A stretch of 12,690 nucleotides of DNA, taken from positions 5,674-18,363 of the forward strand of contig VSNQ01000099.1 of assembly GCA_009774395.1 (NCBI GenBank). Reading direction: 5' to 3'. The position numbers and the translations under genes were made by a program. The DNA is from Lachnospiraceae bacterium. Its GTDB lineage: Bacteria; Bacillota; Clostridia; Lachnospirales; Lachnospiraceae. Under the pieces are notes generated by a model, which was given only the letters and a program-made list of their open reading frames with translations, made no database searches and had not been told where the DNA came from. Of the stretch, positions 6,226 to 12,690 are shown one piece after another; within the stretch, counting starts at the first letter, position 1, and every line of letters begins with the position of its first letter.

Positions 6226-8478
6226 ATGAAAAAAAACAAGGGTATTTTAACATTGGTCATAACCTTGCTGGTGATGATTGGGCTGGGTTATACAGCAATC
6301 TGGGGAATTGGCACAGAGGGCGCCGGTGCAGCGTCGGGGATTAAGCAGGGGCTTGATCTGGCAGGCGGTGTTAGTATTACGTATCAGGCAGTTGGGGATG
6401 AAGCACCTTCAAGCGAGGATATGAGTGATACAATTTATAAGCTGCAAAAAAGGGTTGAAGTCTACAGCACTGAGGCGCAGGTATATCAGGAAGGAACAGA
6501 TAGAATTAATATCGAGATTCCTGGTGTGTCGGATGCAAATACGATTTTGGAAGACTTAGGAAGACCTGGTGCACTATATTTTATTTCACAAACAGACAGT
6601 GAGGGAAATGATAATTATTCTTATACAGGCAGCGGTGATACGGGATATTCGCTGAATAAGACCATTGATGAACTTAAAGCGGATGGAAGCATTGTACTTG
6701 AGGGAACGGATGTCGATTCTGCACAGGGGGCATCAGGAAGTGATAATTATGGAAACAGCCAGTTTGTGGTAGATTTGATTTTTACAAGTGAGGGCGCACA
6801 GAAATTTGCGGATGCAACAACAAAGGCTTACAATAACGGTAATAACAGTGAAACACTTGGTATTTACTATGATGGGGATTTTGTCAGTGTACCGACAGTA
6901 CAGGCAGCATTGACAGACGGACGTGCGCAGATTACTGGTATGGAGAGTTTTGAAAAAGCAGAAAGGATTGCGAGCCAAATCCGTATCGGTGGATTGAAGC
7001 TGGAATTGGAGGAACTTCGTTCTAATGTTGTTGGTGCGCAGCTTGGTGAGGAAGCGATTAACACCAGTTTAAAGGCAGCGGCAATTGGTTTATTGGTGAT
7101 TGCAGTATTTATGATTGTCGTATATCGTATTCCGGGTGTGGCATCTGTGCTGGCTTTGATTATTTATACGATTTTAGTAGTGCTGTGTTTAAATATGTTT
7201 GAGATTACGCTTACACTGCCGGGTATTGCAGGTATTATTCTTTCTATTGGTATGGCGGTGGACGCAAACGTAATTATTTTTGCACGTATCCGTGAGGAGA
7301 TTGCAGCAGGAAAAACCGTCCGCAGTGCAATTGACACTGGTTTTAAAAAGGCAATGTCTGCAATTGTAGACGGTAATGTCACGACATTGATTGCAGCGCT
7401 GGTGCTTGCCCTAAAGGGTTCTGGTACAGTAAAGGGCTTTGCTTATACGCTTGCGCTTGGTATCGTTCTTTCAATGTTTACGGCATTGGTTGTGACACGG
7501 TTGATATTAAAATCGCTTTTTGCGGTTGGAATTAAGGACGAAAAGTTCTATGGTGCGGCTAAAGATCAGAACACTGTGAATTTCTTGGGAAAGAAAAATA
7601 TTTTCTTCGCCGCTTCGATTCTGGTAATTGTGGTTGGTTTTGTATTTCTGGGGATTAATGGCGCAACCACAGGCAATGTATTAAATTACAGCCTTGATTT
7701 TGTCGGCGGAACGTCTACAAATGTGACATTTAATGAGGATATGCCGCTTGCGGATATTGACGCAAAGGTAGTGCCAGTGTTTAGCGGGGTAACAGGTGAT
7801 GGCGCTGTTCAAGTGCAGAAGGTTGCCGGCTCTAATGAAGTGATTTTTAAGACAAGGGAATTAAATGTAGATGAACGTCAGGAATTGGAAGACGCTTTGG
7901 TGTCTAATTTCGGTGTCAATAAGGATTTAATTACAGCAGAAACAATTAGTTCTACGATTAGTTCGGAAATGAAAGGTGATGCGATTATTGCCGTTATAAT
8001 TGCAACAATCTGTATGCTGATTTATATTTGGTTTCGTTTCAAGGATATCCGTTTTGCGGCAAGTTCCGTTGCGGCGCTTTTGCATGATGTGTTGGTTGTG
8101 CTTGCGTTCTATGCGGTTGCAAAGGTTTCCGTGGGCAGTACGTTTATTGCGTGTATGCTGACGATTGTCGGTTATTCTATTAACGCAACGATTGTTATAT
8201 TTGACCGTATTAGAGAGAATCTTGGCACGATGCAGAAAAAGGATAATCTGGAGGAACTGGTAAATAGAAGTATTAGTCAGACGCTTTCGAGAAGTATCTT
8301 TACTTCATTGACAACATTTATTATGGTGGCGGCATTGTTTGTGCTTGGTGTAACATCAATCCGTGAGTTTGCTCTGCCGTTAATGGTTGGTATTGTCTGC
8401 GGTACGTATTCGTCGGTATGTATTACAGGTGCACTGTGGTATGTACTTCGTACAAAGGTAAAAGTGGATAAAAAATAG
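6226..8478 (+). CDS. secDF: SecDF protein translocase subunit (SecD-SecF fusion)
   Basis: Proton-motive-force-driven membrane partner of SecYEG that pulls exported proteins outward. The 750 residues form one chain with two halves. The SecD half has a first helix (6-28), the KQGLDLAGGVS motif (about 41-51), a large extracytoplasmic P1 region (about 50-275) and six-helix transmembrane bundle with GMAVDANVIIFARIREE, where D346 (codon 7261) matches the essential SecD aspartate. The SecF half starts near 460, with NYSLDFVGGTS (about 487-497), a second periplasmic domain and GYSINATIVIFDRIREN (about 649-665), plus TLSR689. Position 654 is Ala where E. coli and Thermus SecF have Asp (see findings). 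Length and fusion resemble Bacillus SecDF. ATG 6226 has TGGAGGA at 6214-6220. It probably shares a transcript with the maturase, since no promoter is evident in the 51-base gap. Tandem hairpins close the gene. Confidence 0.96.
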   Translation: MKKNKGILTLVITLLVMIGLGYTAIWGIGTEGAGAASGIKQGLDLAGGVSITYQAVGDEAPSSEDMSDTIYKLQKRVEVYSTEAQVYQEGTDRINIEIPGVSDANTILEDLGRPGALYFISQTDSEGNDNYSYTGSGDTGYSLNKTIDELKADGSIVLEGTDVDSAQGASGSDNYGNSQFVVDLIFTSEGAQKFADATTKAYNNGNNSETLGIYYDGDFVSVPTVQAALTDGRAQITGMESFEKAERIASQIRIGGLKLELEELRSNVVGAQLGEEAINTSLKAAAIGLLVIAVFMIVVYRIPGVASVLALIIYTILVVLCLNMFEITLTLPGIAGIILSIGMAVDANVIIFARIREEIAAGKTVRSAIDTGFKKAMSAIVDGNVTTLIAALVLALKGSGTVKGFAYTLALGIVLSMFTALVVTRLILKSLFAVGIKDEKFYGAAKDQNTVNFLGKKNIFFAASILVIVVGFVFLGINGATTGNVLNYSLDFVGGTSTNVTFNEDMPLADIDAKVVPVFSGVTGDGAVQVQKVAGSNEVIFKTRELNVDERQELEDALVSNFGVNKDLITAETISSTISSEMKGDAIIAVIIATICMLIYIWFRFKDIRFAASSVAALLHDVLVVLAFYAVAKVSVGSTFIACMLTIVGYSINATIVIFDRIRENLGTMQKKDNLEELVNRSISQTLSRSIFTSLTTFIMVAALFVLGVTSIREFALPLMVGIVCGTYSSVCITGALWYVLRTKVKVDKK

Positions 8479-8483
8479 AGAGC

Positions 8484-8534
8484 AAACAGGATTGCCTGTT
8501 TATGGCTGCAGTTTGTAAGACTGCAGCCATTTTA
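8484..8534 (+). terminator. Tandem hairpin terminator after secDF
   Basis: A small stem AAACAGG (8484-8490)/CCTGTTT (8495-8501) with an ATTG loop is followed directly by a perfect 11-bp stem ATGGCTGCAGT (8502-8512)/ACTGCAGCCAT (8520-8530) with a 7-base loop and TTTT at 8530-8533. The second is a good intrinsic terminator, with the T run shorter than usual. Confidence 0.75.
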
Positions 8535-8606
8535 CATATGCGCAGAATGTGGGAAATCACAGTTCTTTAGCATAGCAAGGTTAAATGAACTATTGGGGGA
8601 TTCGCT

Positions 8607-9320
8607 ATGGAAAGGGAAAATACTAGTAAGTGGGGATTAAGTGCTTCCGTTTTGAAATGGATTGCGGTAGTAACCATGTTGATTGATCATTTTGCGGCAG
8701 CGATTTATTGGCAGTTGGATGGCAAAGAATACGAAATTTACAGGATTCTGCGCTATATTGGACGGATTGCATTTCCAATTTATTGTTTTTTATTGGTGGA
8801 GGGTTTTTTTTATACGCACAATGTGAAGAAATATATTGGCAGATGCCTTGTGTTTGCGCTTTTATCGGAAATTCCGTTTAATATGGCGATTTTTGGGAAA
8901 GTGTGGTATCCACAGGGACAAAATGTGTATTTTACATTGACATTAGGGCTTTGTGCGCTTGTTGTTTTGGATAAAATTCGAAAGGCGGGAGCGCAGTACG
9001 ATATATGGTGTATTCTGGGGCAGGTGGTTTGCATTGGTGTGTTTGCTTGTGCAGGGCAATTTCTGGAAGTGGATTATCACTGGAAAGGCGTACTTTTTAT
9101 TATAATGTTCTACTATTGCAGAGATATCAATATATGGGTGCGTGATTTGGTGGGAGCGTTAGCGTTTTCGTATGAACTGACAGCGCCGCTGGCATTTATA
9201 CCAATACATCTGTATAACGGCACACGTGGAAAGCAGCTAAAATATTTATTTTATGTGATATATCCAGTACATTTATTGGTATATGGAATTGTGCGGTTTT
9301 ATTTAATTGGGAATTTTTAG
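8607..9320 (+). CDS. TraX-family membrane protein
   Basis: A 237-residue polytopic membrane protein of the TraX family (PF05857), with about seven or eight hydrophobic helices. Family marks include LKWIAVVTMLIDHFAA (about 16-31, with the conserved Asp27-His28), GRIAFPIYCFLLVEGF (52-67), LLSEIPFN (85-92), NVYFTL (106-111), DYHWKGVLFI (156-165), YNGTRG (203-208) and YPVH (219-222). On the F plasmid TraX N-acetylates pilin, so an acyl-transfer role at the membrane is plausible. Chromosomal homologues are common in Firmicutes, often unrelated to conjugation, and their substrates are unknown. No conjugation genes are near. The ATG has GGGGGA (8595-8600) 6 bases upstream. The gene is flanked by the secDF terminator and by the repeat-rich stretch 9321-9804, and has no obvious operon partner. 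Confidence 0.85.
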   Translation: MERENTSKWGLSASVLKWIAVVTMLIDHFAAAIYWQLDGKEYEIYRILRYIGRIAFPIYCFLLVEGFFYTHNVKKYIGRCLVFALLSEIPFNMAIFGKVWYPQGQNVYFTLTLGLCALVVLDKIRKAGAQYDIWCILGQVVCIGVFACAGQFLEVDYHWKGVLFIIMFYYCRDINIWVRDLVGALAFSYELTAPLAFIPIHLYNGTRGKQLKYLFYVIYPVHLLVYGIVRFYLIGNF

Positions 9321-9378
9321 GGAGTTTTTCTATCACAGATATAGTGTTGAGGAAAATATGTTTATACTCGCAAGTGAT

Positions 9379-9437
9379 AAATTTTACCATAGCACGCAAG
9401 TTCATTACGCTTGTGAGTCAGCACTATTGGTAAATTT
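9379..9437. repeat. Nested imperfect hairpin downstream of the traX-like gene
   Basis: AAATTTTACCATAG (9379-9392) pairs with CTATTGGTAAATTT (9424-9437), apart from two single-base bulges. Inside, CAC..AAG (9393-9400) can pair with CTTGTG (9410-9415) past a two-base bulge. There is no T run after it, so it is not a classical terminator, although it might end or protect the traX-like transcript. The stretch 9321-9378 before it has only a weak TATCAC/GTGATA pairing and no ORF. Confidence 0.4.
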
Positions 9438-9467
9438 AAGTACTCATCAATATATATAATGAAGTTA

Positions 9468-9660
9468 AGGAACGGTTAACAAATTACTCATAACAATTAC
9501 TTGTCTAAATGTCCATCTGTGGCATCAGAAAATCTTGACATAAGGCATTGATCTTTATGCCTTAGCCTTCTATGCCTGCGATTTTCTTCTAATTACAAAG
9601 TAATTTGCATAGGAACATTTATACGGTGTACTTGTCACAAGTAATTTTTGAACAGTTCCT
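9468..9660. mobile_element. MITE-like element with imperfect terminal inverted repeats
   Basis: The ends 9468-9496 and 9632-9660 (reverse complement) agree at 23 of 29 positions by my hand alignment. The outer 6 bp are identical (AGGAAC/GTTCCT), and AAATTACT is shared inside. The interior is also self-complementary in order: GGCAT (9521-9525)/ATGCC (9572-9576), AGAAAATC (9527-9534)/GATTTTCT (9580-9587), and a central perfect stem TAAGGCAT (9541-9548)/ATGCCTTA (9557-9564). No transposase or ORF is present. Size, nested palindrome and intergenic placement suit a non-autonomous transposable element or a mobile hairpin-type repeat. The flanks give no unambiguous target duplication; AAGT at 9462-9465 and 9661-9664 is a possible short one. 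Confidence 0.55.
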
Positions 9661-9669
9661 AAGTGCTGT

Positions 9670-9777
9670 GGAATAAGTTTTGTGAGTCAGTGAAAGAGGG
9701 CAGATGGAGCAAGTTTTGTATGCTAGTGAAAGAGGGCAGATGGAATAAGTTTTGTGTGCCTATAATAGAGCGCAGAT
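9670..9777. repeat. Three contiguous 36-bp tandem repeats
   Basis: Units are 9670-9705, 9706-9741 and 9742-9777. Each starts GGA(A/G)(T/C)AAGTTTTGT and ends (A)GAG(G/C)GCAGAT. Units 1 and 2 share a 20-base identical block (9689-9708 and 9725-9744); unit 3 is more diverged in the middle and carries TATAAT. There are no spacers between units, so this is not CRISPR. An 11-base TTGTGAGTCAG inside unit 1 (9680-9690) also occurs at 9411-9421. The array ends 27 bases before the thioesterase start codon, a position where repeat number could affect transcription. Confidence 0.75.
9761..9766 (+). promoter_or_regulatory. Candidate -10 for the thioesterase gene
   Basis: A perfect TATAAT lies in the third 36-bp repeat; the start would be near 9773, giving a 32-base leader ending in AGGGGG (9795-9800). 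No convincing -35 is seen 16-18 bp upstream, so activator help or low activity is possible. The same position in units 1 and 2 does not contain TATAAT. Confidence 0.4.
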
Positions 9778-9804
9778 ACAAATTCATGTAGAATAGGGGG
9801 AATT

Positions 9805-10527
9805 ATGTACAATTATCAGATAAGGGTTGGCTACAGTACAACCGATAGAACATTAAAAATGACGGTTCCGGCAATTTTAAGCTGTTTTCAGGATGCGGCA
9901 ATTTTTGAGGCGGAAAATGGCAGTATTACAATGAAGTATCTAAAGAAACATTTTTTGGCGTGGCTTTTGGGCGCTTGGCAGATAGTAATTCTGCGCCGCC
10001 CTATGCTCAATGAAATGGTAAATGTAATGACGATGCCGTATGATTTTAAAGGATTTCTAGGATACCGCAATTTTCTAATGACTTCCGAATCAGGTGAGGC
10101 GCTTGTAAAAGGGGCGTCCATCTGGTCACTTATTGATACACAGAAAGGGCATCCGACGAAATTAACAGAGGAAATGATTCAGGGATACGAACTTTCTGAA
10201 AAAATTGAAATGGATTATGCGCCGAGGAAAATTGTTATAAAGGGCAGCGGTGAGCAAAAGGATGCCTTTGCGGTGCGTCGGTATCAGATTGACTCTAACG
10301 GTCATATGAACAATGTGGAATATGTAAAGCTTGCTATGGAACTGCTGTCACAGCAGGCGCTAAACGACACAGCACAGCAGATTCAGCAGCTTCGCGTTGA
10401 ATATAAAAATCCAGCATTTGCAGGCGCTCTGGTGGTTCCAGTGGTTTACCAGCAAGACAACAGAATGCAGATTGCACTCAATAACACAGAGGGTGGGGTT
10501 TATGCGGTAGTGGAATTTTTGCTGTAA
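9805..10527 (+). CDS. Acyl-ACP thioesterase (FatA/FatB-like, double hotdog)
   Basis: A 240-residue protein of the acyl-ACP thioesterase family (PF01643), which hydrolyses fatty acyl-ACP to free fatty acid and ACP in the cytosol and so ends fatty acid elongation. It has two hotdog halves. The N-terminal half contains the family start YNYQIRVGYSTTDRTLKMTV (3-22) and W(L)LGAWQIVILRRP (about 53-66). The C-terminal half begins FAVRRYQIDSNGHMNNVEYVKLAMELL, in which D163, N165 and H167 match the catalytic Asp/Asn/His of plant FatB. The later LRVEYKNPAFAG lacks the Glu-Cys or Glu-Ala found at the third catalytic position (see findings). Length is normal for the bacterial group. ATG 9805 follows AGGGGG at 9795-9800, rather close. 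It stands alone between two repeat-rich stretches and is probably monocistronic. Confidence 0.88.
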   Translation: MYNYQIRVGYSTTDRTLKMTVPAILSCFQDAAIFEAENGSITMKYLKKHFLAWLLGAWQIVILRRPMLNEMVNVMTMPYDFKGFLGYRNFLMTSESGEALVKGASIWSLIDTQKGHPTKLTEEMIQGYELSEKIEMDYAPRKIVIKGSGEQKDAFAVRRYQIDSNGHMNNVEYVKLAMELLSQQALNDTAQQIQQLRVEYKNPAFAGALVVPVVYQQDNRMQIALNNTEGGVYAVVEFLL

Positions 10528-10547
10528 CGAACGAGAAAGAAATAATG

Positions 10548-10625
10548 CTAGTACACTGTTGTTTAATTCCTCATATACAAAGCACGCGCTATTTGTATAC
10601 GAGGATTAAGAAAACGGTGTACTAG
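10548..10625. repeat. 78-bp near-perfect palindrome
   Basis: Left arm 10548-10581 and right arm 10592-10625 are 34 bases each and agree at 28 of 34 positions when one is reverse-complemented, with a 10-base loop (10582-10591). The ends are identical, CTAGTACAC/GTGTACTAG, as are the inner TATACAAA/TTTGTATA. Transcribed from either side it would form a very stable stem. There is no T run after either arm. It starts 20 bases after the thioesterase stop and ends 12 bases before the recJ -35, so it could serve as a terminator or insulator, or be a small mobile palindromic repeat. Confidence 0.65.
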
Positions 10626-10637
10626 TGGAAGAATCAG

Positions 10638-10665
10638 TTGATAATGTTTTAAAAAGTGATATAAT
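10638..10665 (+). promoter_or_regulatory. Strong sigma-A promoter for recJ
   Basis: TTGATA (10638-10643), a 16-bp spacer, and TATAAT (10660-10665) preceded by TGA (10657-10659) give a five-of-six -35, a perfect -10 and an extended -10. Transcription should start near 10672. The 74-base leader starts with a small CCTCT-ATC-AGAGG hairpin (10674-10686). Confidence 0.72.
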
Positions 10666-10745
10666 TAAACAGACCTCTATCAGAGGACGAAATGAAATAA
10701 TTTGAGATATAGCTCACCTGATAAATAGAAAGGGATATTTATATT

Positions 10746-12527
10746 ATGAGTAAATGGATGGTGGCGGCGAAGCGGGCAGATTTTAATAAGATAGCACAAC
10801 AATACGGCATAAGCCCTGTGCTTGCGCGAATTATCAGAAACAGAGATGTGGTAGAGGAACGAGATATTGAGAAATTCCTTCACGGCACAAGAGCAGACTT
10901 ATATCCGCCGCTGTTGTTAAAGGATATGGAAAAAGCAGTTGATATTTTGTTAGAAAAGACTGCAGCAGGAAAGCATATCCGTATTATCGGCGATTATGAT
11001 ATTGATGGTATTTGTTCTACATATATTCTATACAGTGGTCTTACGGCGTGCGGTGCGCAGGTGGATACGGCGATACCACACCGCATCCGTGACGGCTATG
11101 GTTTAAATGAAAGCTTAATACAAGATGCGTTTGATGCAGGAACGGATACCGTGCTAACTTGTGATAATGGGATAGCAGCACTGCCGCAGATAGATTTTGC
11201 CAATTCTCTGGGAATAACAGTGATTATTACAGATCATCATGAAGTACCTTATGAGGAGTCAGAGGGGATACGGCATTATTTAATACCGAAGGCAGAGGCA
11301 GTTGTTGACCCGAAACAGGAGGACTGCGCTTATCCATTTCCGGAAATCTGCGGTGCTGTAGTTGCGTATAAACTCGTGCTGGCACTGCTTGCGAAAAGAA
11401 ATAATTGTTCTTGGCAGGAGGTAATGGAATCTGAACTGGGTCTGGAACTGCTGGAACTTGCGGCGTTTGCAACGATTGGCGACGTAATGGAGTTAAAGGA
11501 CGAAAATCGAATTATTGTGAAATGTGGGCTAAAGCTTATGGCAGAAACAAGAAATATTGGTTTAAAGACACTTATGGAAGTGACAGGAACAGAACCTTCT
11601 CGCGTAAAGCCTTATACCATTGGTTTTGTGCTAGGTCCGTGCCTAAATGCTACGGGAAGACTGGATACGGCAGTCAATGCCTTGAAATTATTTCAAACAC
11701 GGGATATTGGCGAGGCGGCAAGGATTGCGGGAGATTTGAAAGCAATGAACGAAAGCCGCAAGGAATTAACGTTAAAAGGTGTGGAGGAGGCAGTGCGTCA
11801 GATAGAGCAGGATGGGCACTTGACAGACCGTGTGCTGGTAATTTATCTGCCCGAAGTGCATGAAAGTCTTGCAGGGATAATTGCTGGAAGAATCCGCGAG
11901 AAATATTGTAAACCGACATTTGTGCTGACAAAGGCGGAGGATGGCGTAAAAGGTTCTGGACGTTCAATTGAAGCATTTCATATGTATGACGAGATGACGA
12001 AATGTAAGGAACTTTTTACAAAGTATGGCGGGCATAAGCTGGCAGCGGGGCTTTCGCTTGCGGAGGAGAATATTGAACCTTTTCGACAGGCATTAAATAA
12101 CAACTGCAATCTTACGGAAGATGATTTTCAGGAAAAAGTGTTAATTGATGTGCCGATGCCTATGGACTATGTAACACAGGATTTTATAGAGGAATTAAAT
12201 TTGTTAGAGCCTTTTGGAAACGGCAATCCCAAACCGCAGTTTGCACAAAAAAACCTAAACTTTGTAAGCGGGCGCATTCTTGGCGCAAATAAAAATGTAG
12301 GAAAATACACCGTTGCAGACGAAAATGGCAGGCAGTTTGAAATGATTTATTTTGGTGATTTGGAAGCTTTCCATGAGTATTTGGCGGAAAAATTCGGCGA
12401 AGAATCAGCACAACGCCTGTATCATGGAAATGGGGCAGAAATTACCTTATCCGTGGTATATTATCCGGAAATCAACGAATTTCGCGGAAATATTTCCCTA
12501 CAGATGGTAATGAAATATTATCAATAA
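10746..12527 (+). CDS. recJ: Single-stranded-DNA exonuclease RecJ
   Basis: 5'-to-3' single-stranded DNA exonuclease of the DHH family, which acts in recombination (RecFOR pathway), mismatch repair and base-excision repair. The DHH domain shows GDYDIDG with D83, D85 and D87 as metal ligands (codons 10992-11004), TCDNGIAA (about 139-146), ITDHHEV with D163-H164-H165, and the VVDPKQEDCAYPFPEICGA segment. The DHHA1 domain ends with RSIEAFHMYDEM and YGGHKLAAGLS, including the G428-G429-H430 motif. An OB-like C-terminal domain begins near LLEPFGNGNPKPQFA (about 486-500). The 593 residues fit the usual bacterial length, with all motifs intact. The ATG follows GAAAGGGA (10728-10735). From memory, recJ commonly follows secDF and precedes apt or relA in Clostridia, so the traX-like and thioesterase genes probably interrupt an older order. 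Here the gene ends in its own terminator. Confidence 0.96.
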   Translation: MSKWMVAAKRADFNKIAQQYGISPVLARIIRNRDVVEERDIEKFLHGTRADLYPPLLLKDMEKAVDILLEKTAAGKHIRIIGDYDIDGICSTYILYSGLTACGAQVDTAIPHRIRDGYGLNESLIQDAFDAGTDTVLTCDNGIAALPQIDFANSLGITVIITDHHEVPYEESEGIRHYLIPKAEAVVDPKQEDCAYPFPEICGAVVAYKLVLALLAKRNNCSWQEVMESELGLELLELAAFATIGDVMELKDENRIIVKCGLKLMAETRNIGLKTLMEVTGTEPSRVKPYTIGFVLGPCLNATGRLDTAVNALKLFQTRDIGEAARIAGDLKAMNESRKELTLKGVEEAVRQIEQDGHLTDRVLVIYLPEVHESLAGIIAGRIREKYCKPTFVLTKAEDGVKGSGRSIEAFHMYDEMTKCKELFTKYGGHKLAAGLSLAEENIEPFRQALNNNCNLTEDDFQEKVLIDVPMPMDYVTQDFIEELNLLEPFGNGNPKPQFAQKNLNFVSGRILGANKNVGKYTVADENGRQFEMIYFGDLEAFHEYLAEKFGEESAQRLYHGNGAEITLSVVYYPEINEFRGNISLQMVMKYYQ

Positions 12528-12536
12528 AATGTTTTC

Positions 12537-12570
12537 CAATTCATAATTTTTTATGAATTGATTTATCTTT
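12537..12570 (+). terminator. A/T-rich hairpin terminator after recJ
   Basis: CAATTCATAA (12537-12546) and TTATGAATTG (12551-12560) form a perfect 10-bp stem with a TTTT loop, followed by ATTTATCTTTATTT. The stem is A/T-rich and so rather weak, but it lies 10 bases after the recJ stop. Confidence 0.6.
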
Positions 12571-12611
12571 ATTTAGATTTATTATTGTTTTTTTAGGCTT
12601 TATACACAGTT

Positions 12612-12639
12612 TTGACACATTTATATTTTATAGTAATAT
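12612..12639 (+). promoter_or_regulatory. Promoter near the right edge, for a gene beyond the window
   Basis: TTGACA (12612-12617), a 16-bp spacer and TAATAT (12634-12639) form a near-consensus sigma-A promoter. The expected start, about 12646, lies within an inverted repeat AGATAGT (12642-12648)/ACTATCT (12659-12665), followed by a CCCCCC run. No ORF starts before the window ends at 12690. Confidence 0.55.
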
Positions 12640-12690
12640 ACAGATAGTTGAAACACTCACTATCTCCCCCCTCATAAGAAAATATATGGC

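Noticed and set aside
8607..9320. TraX-like gene as a sign of a conjugative element
   Set aside because: No relaxase, coupling protein, pilus or integrase gene is present, and chromosomal TraX homologues are common in Firmicutes.
9623..9632. ACGGTGTACT shared by the MITE-like element (9623) and the 78-bp palindrome (10614)
   Set aside because: The ten-base match is isolated; the surrounding sequence does not align, so common origin is not supported.
9670..9777. 36-bp repeats as a CRISPR array
   Set aside because: The period is a typical CRISPR repeat length, but the units are contiguous with no spacers, are not palindromic and have no cas genes nearby.
11522..11863. 113-codon + strand ORF inside recJ
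   Set aside because: It is out of frame within an intact RecJ and has a low-complexity, Arg/Gly-rich translation with no motif.

Overview
The window looks like chromosomal DNA of a low-GC Firmicute in class Clostridia, most likely a Lachnospiraceae member. Three things point there: the SCIFF ranthipeptide precursor with its radical-SAM maturase next to secDF, a SecD-SecF fusion in one chain, and AGGAGG-type ribosome binding sites with many short A/T-rich intergenic hairpins. All ten genes I support run on the + strand; I see no convincing gene on the - strand, no tRNA or rRNA, and no CRISPR array.

Left part (1-4139). The window opens inside the 3' end of a PD-(D/E)XK nuclease-domain gene. 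An OGG1-type 8-oxoguanine DNA glycosylase follows, translationally coupled (ATGA overlap) to a PLP-dependent O-acetylhomoserine sulfhydrylase. Then comes a small membrane protein of unknown function and a ClpP-like TepA-family protease with a full Ser/His/Asp triad. The tepA leader holds a hairpin that runs into the Shine-Dalgarno sequence, and the gene ends in a hairpin terminator that spans the stop codon.

Central part (4140-8534). This is the ranthipeptide locus: a 47-residue six-cysteine precursor (too short for routine ORF calling) behind an extended -10 promoter with an A-tract upstream, an intrinsic terminator directly after it, a tandem pair of about 88-bp GC-rich structured repeats, and then the TTG-initiated SCIFF maturase and the SecDF translocase accessory subunit. 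The terminator should make much more precursor than maturase. SecDF may help export of proteins or of the peptide, but that link is only inferred from gene order.

Right part (8535-12690). A TraX-family membrane protein and an acyl-ACP thioesterase lie between secDF and recJ. This interval is dense in non-coding structure: a nested hairpin (9379-9437), a roughly 193-bp MITE-like element with imperfect terminal inverted repeats (9468-9660), three contiguous 36-bp repeats (9670-9777), and a 78-bp near-perfect palindrome (10548-10625). The traX-thioesterase block looks like an accessory insertion between two core genes. recJ has its own strong promoter and ends in an A/T-rich terminator; a second good promoter near the right edge probably serves a gene beyond the window.

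The main genes belong to known families. The parts that seem least described are the non-coding elements: the structured repeat pair inside the ranthipeptide operon, the MITE-like element, the 36-bp tandem array and the 78-bp palindrome.
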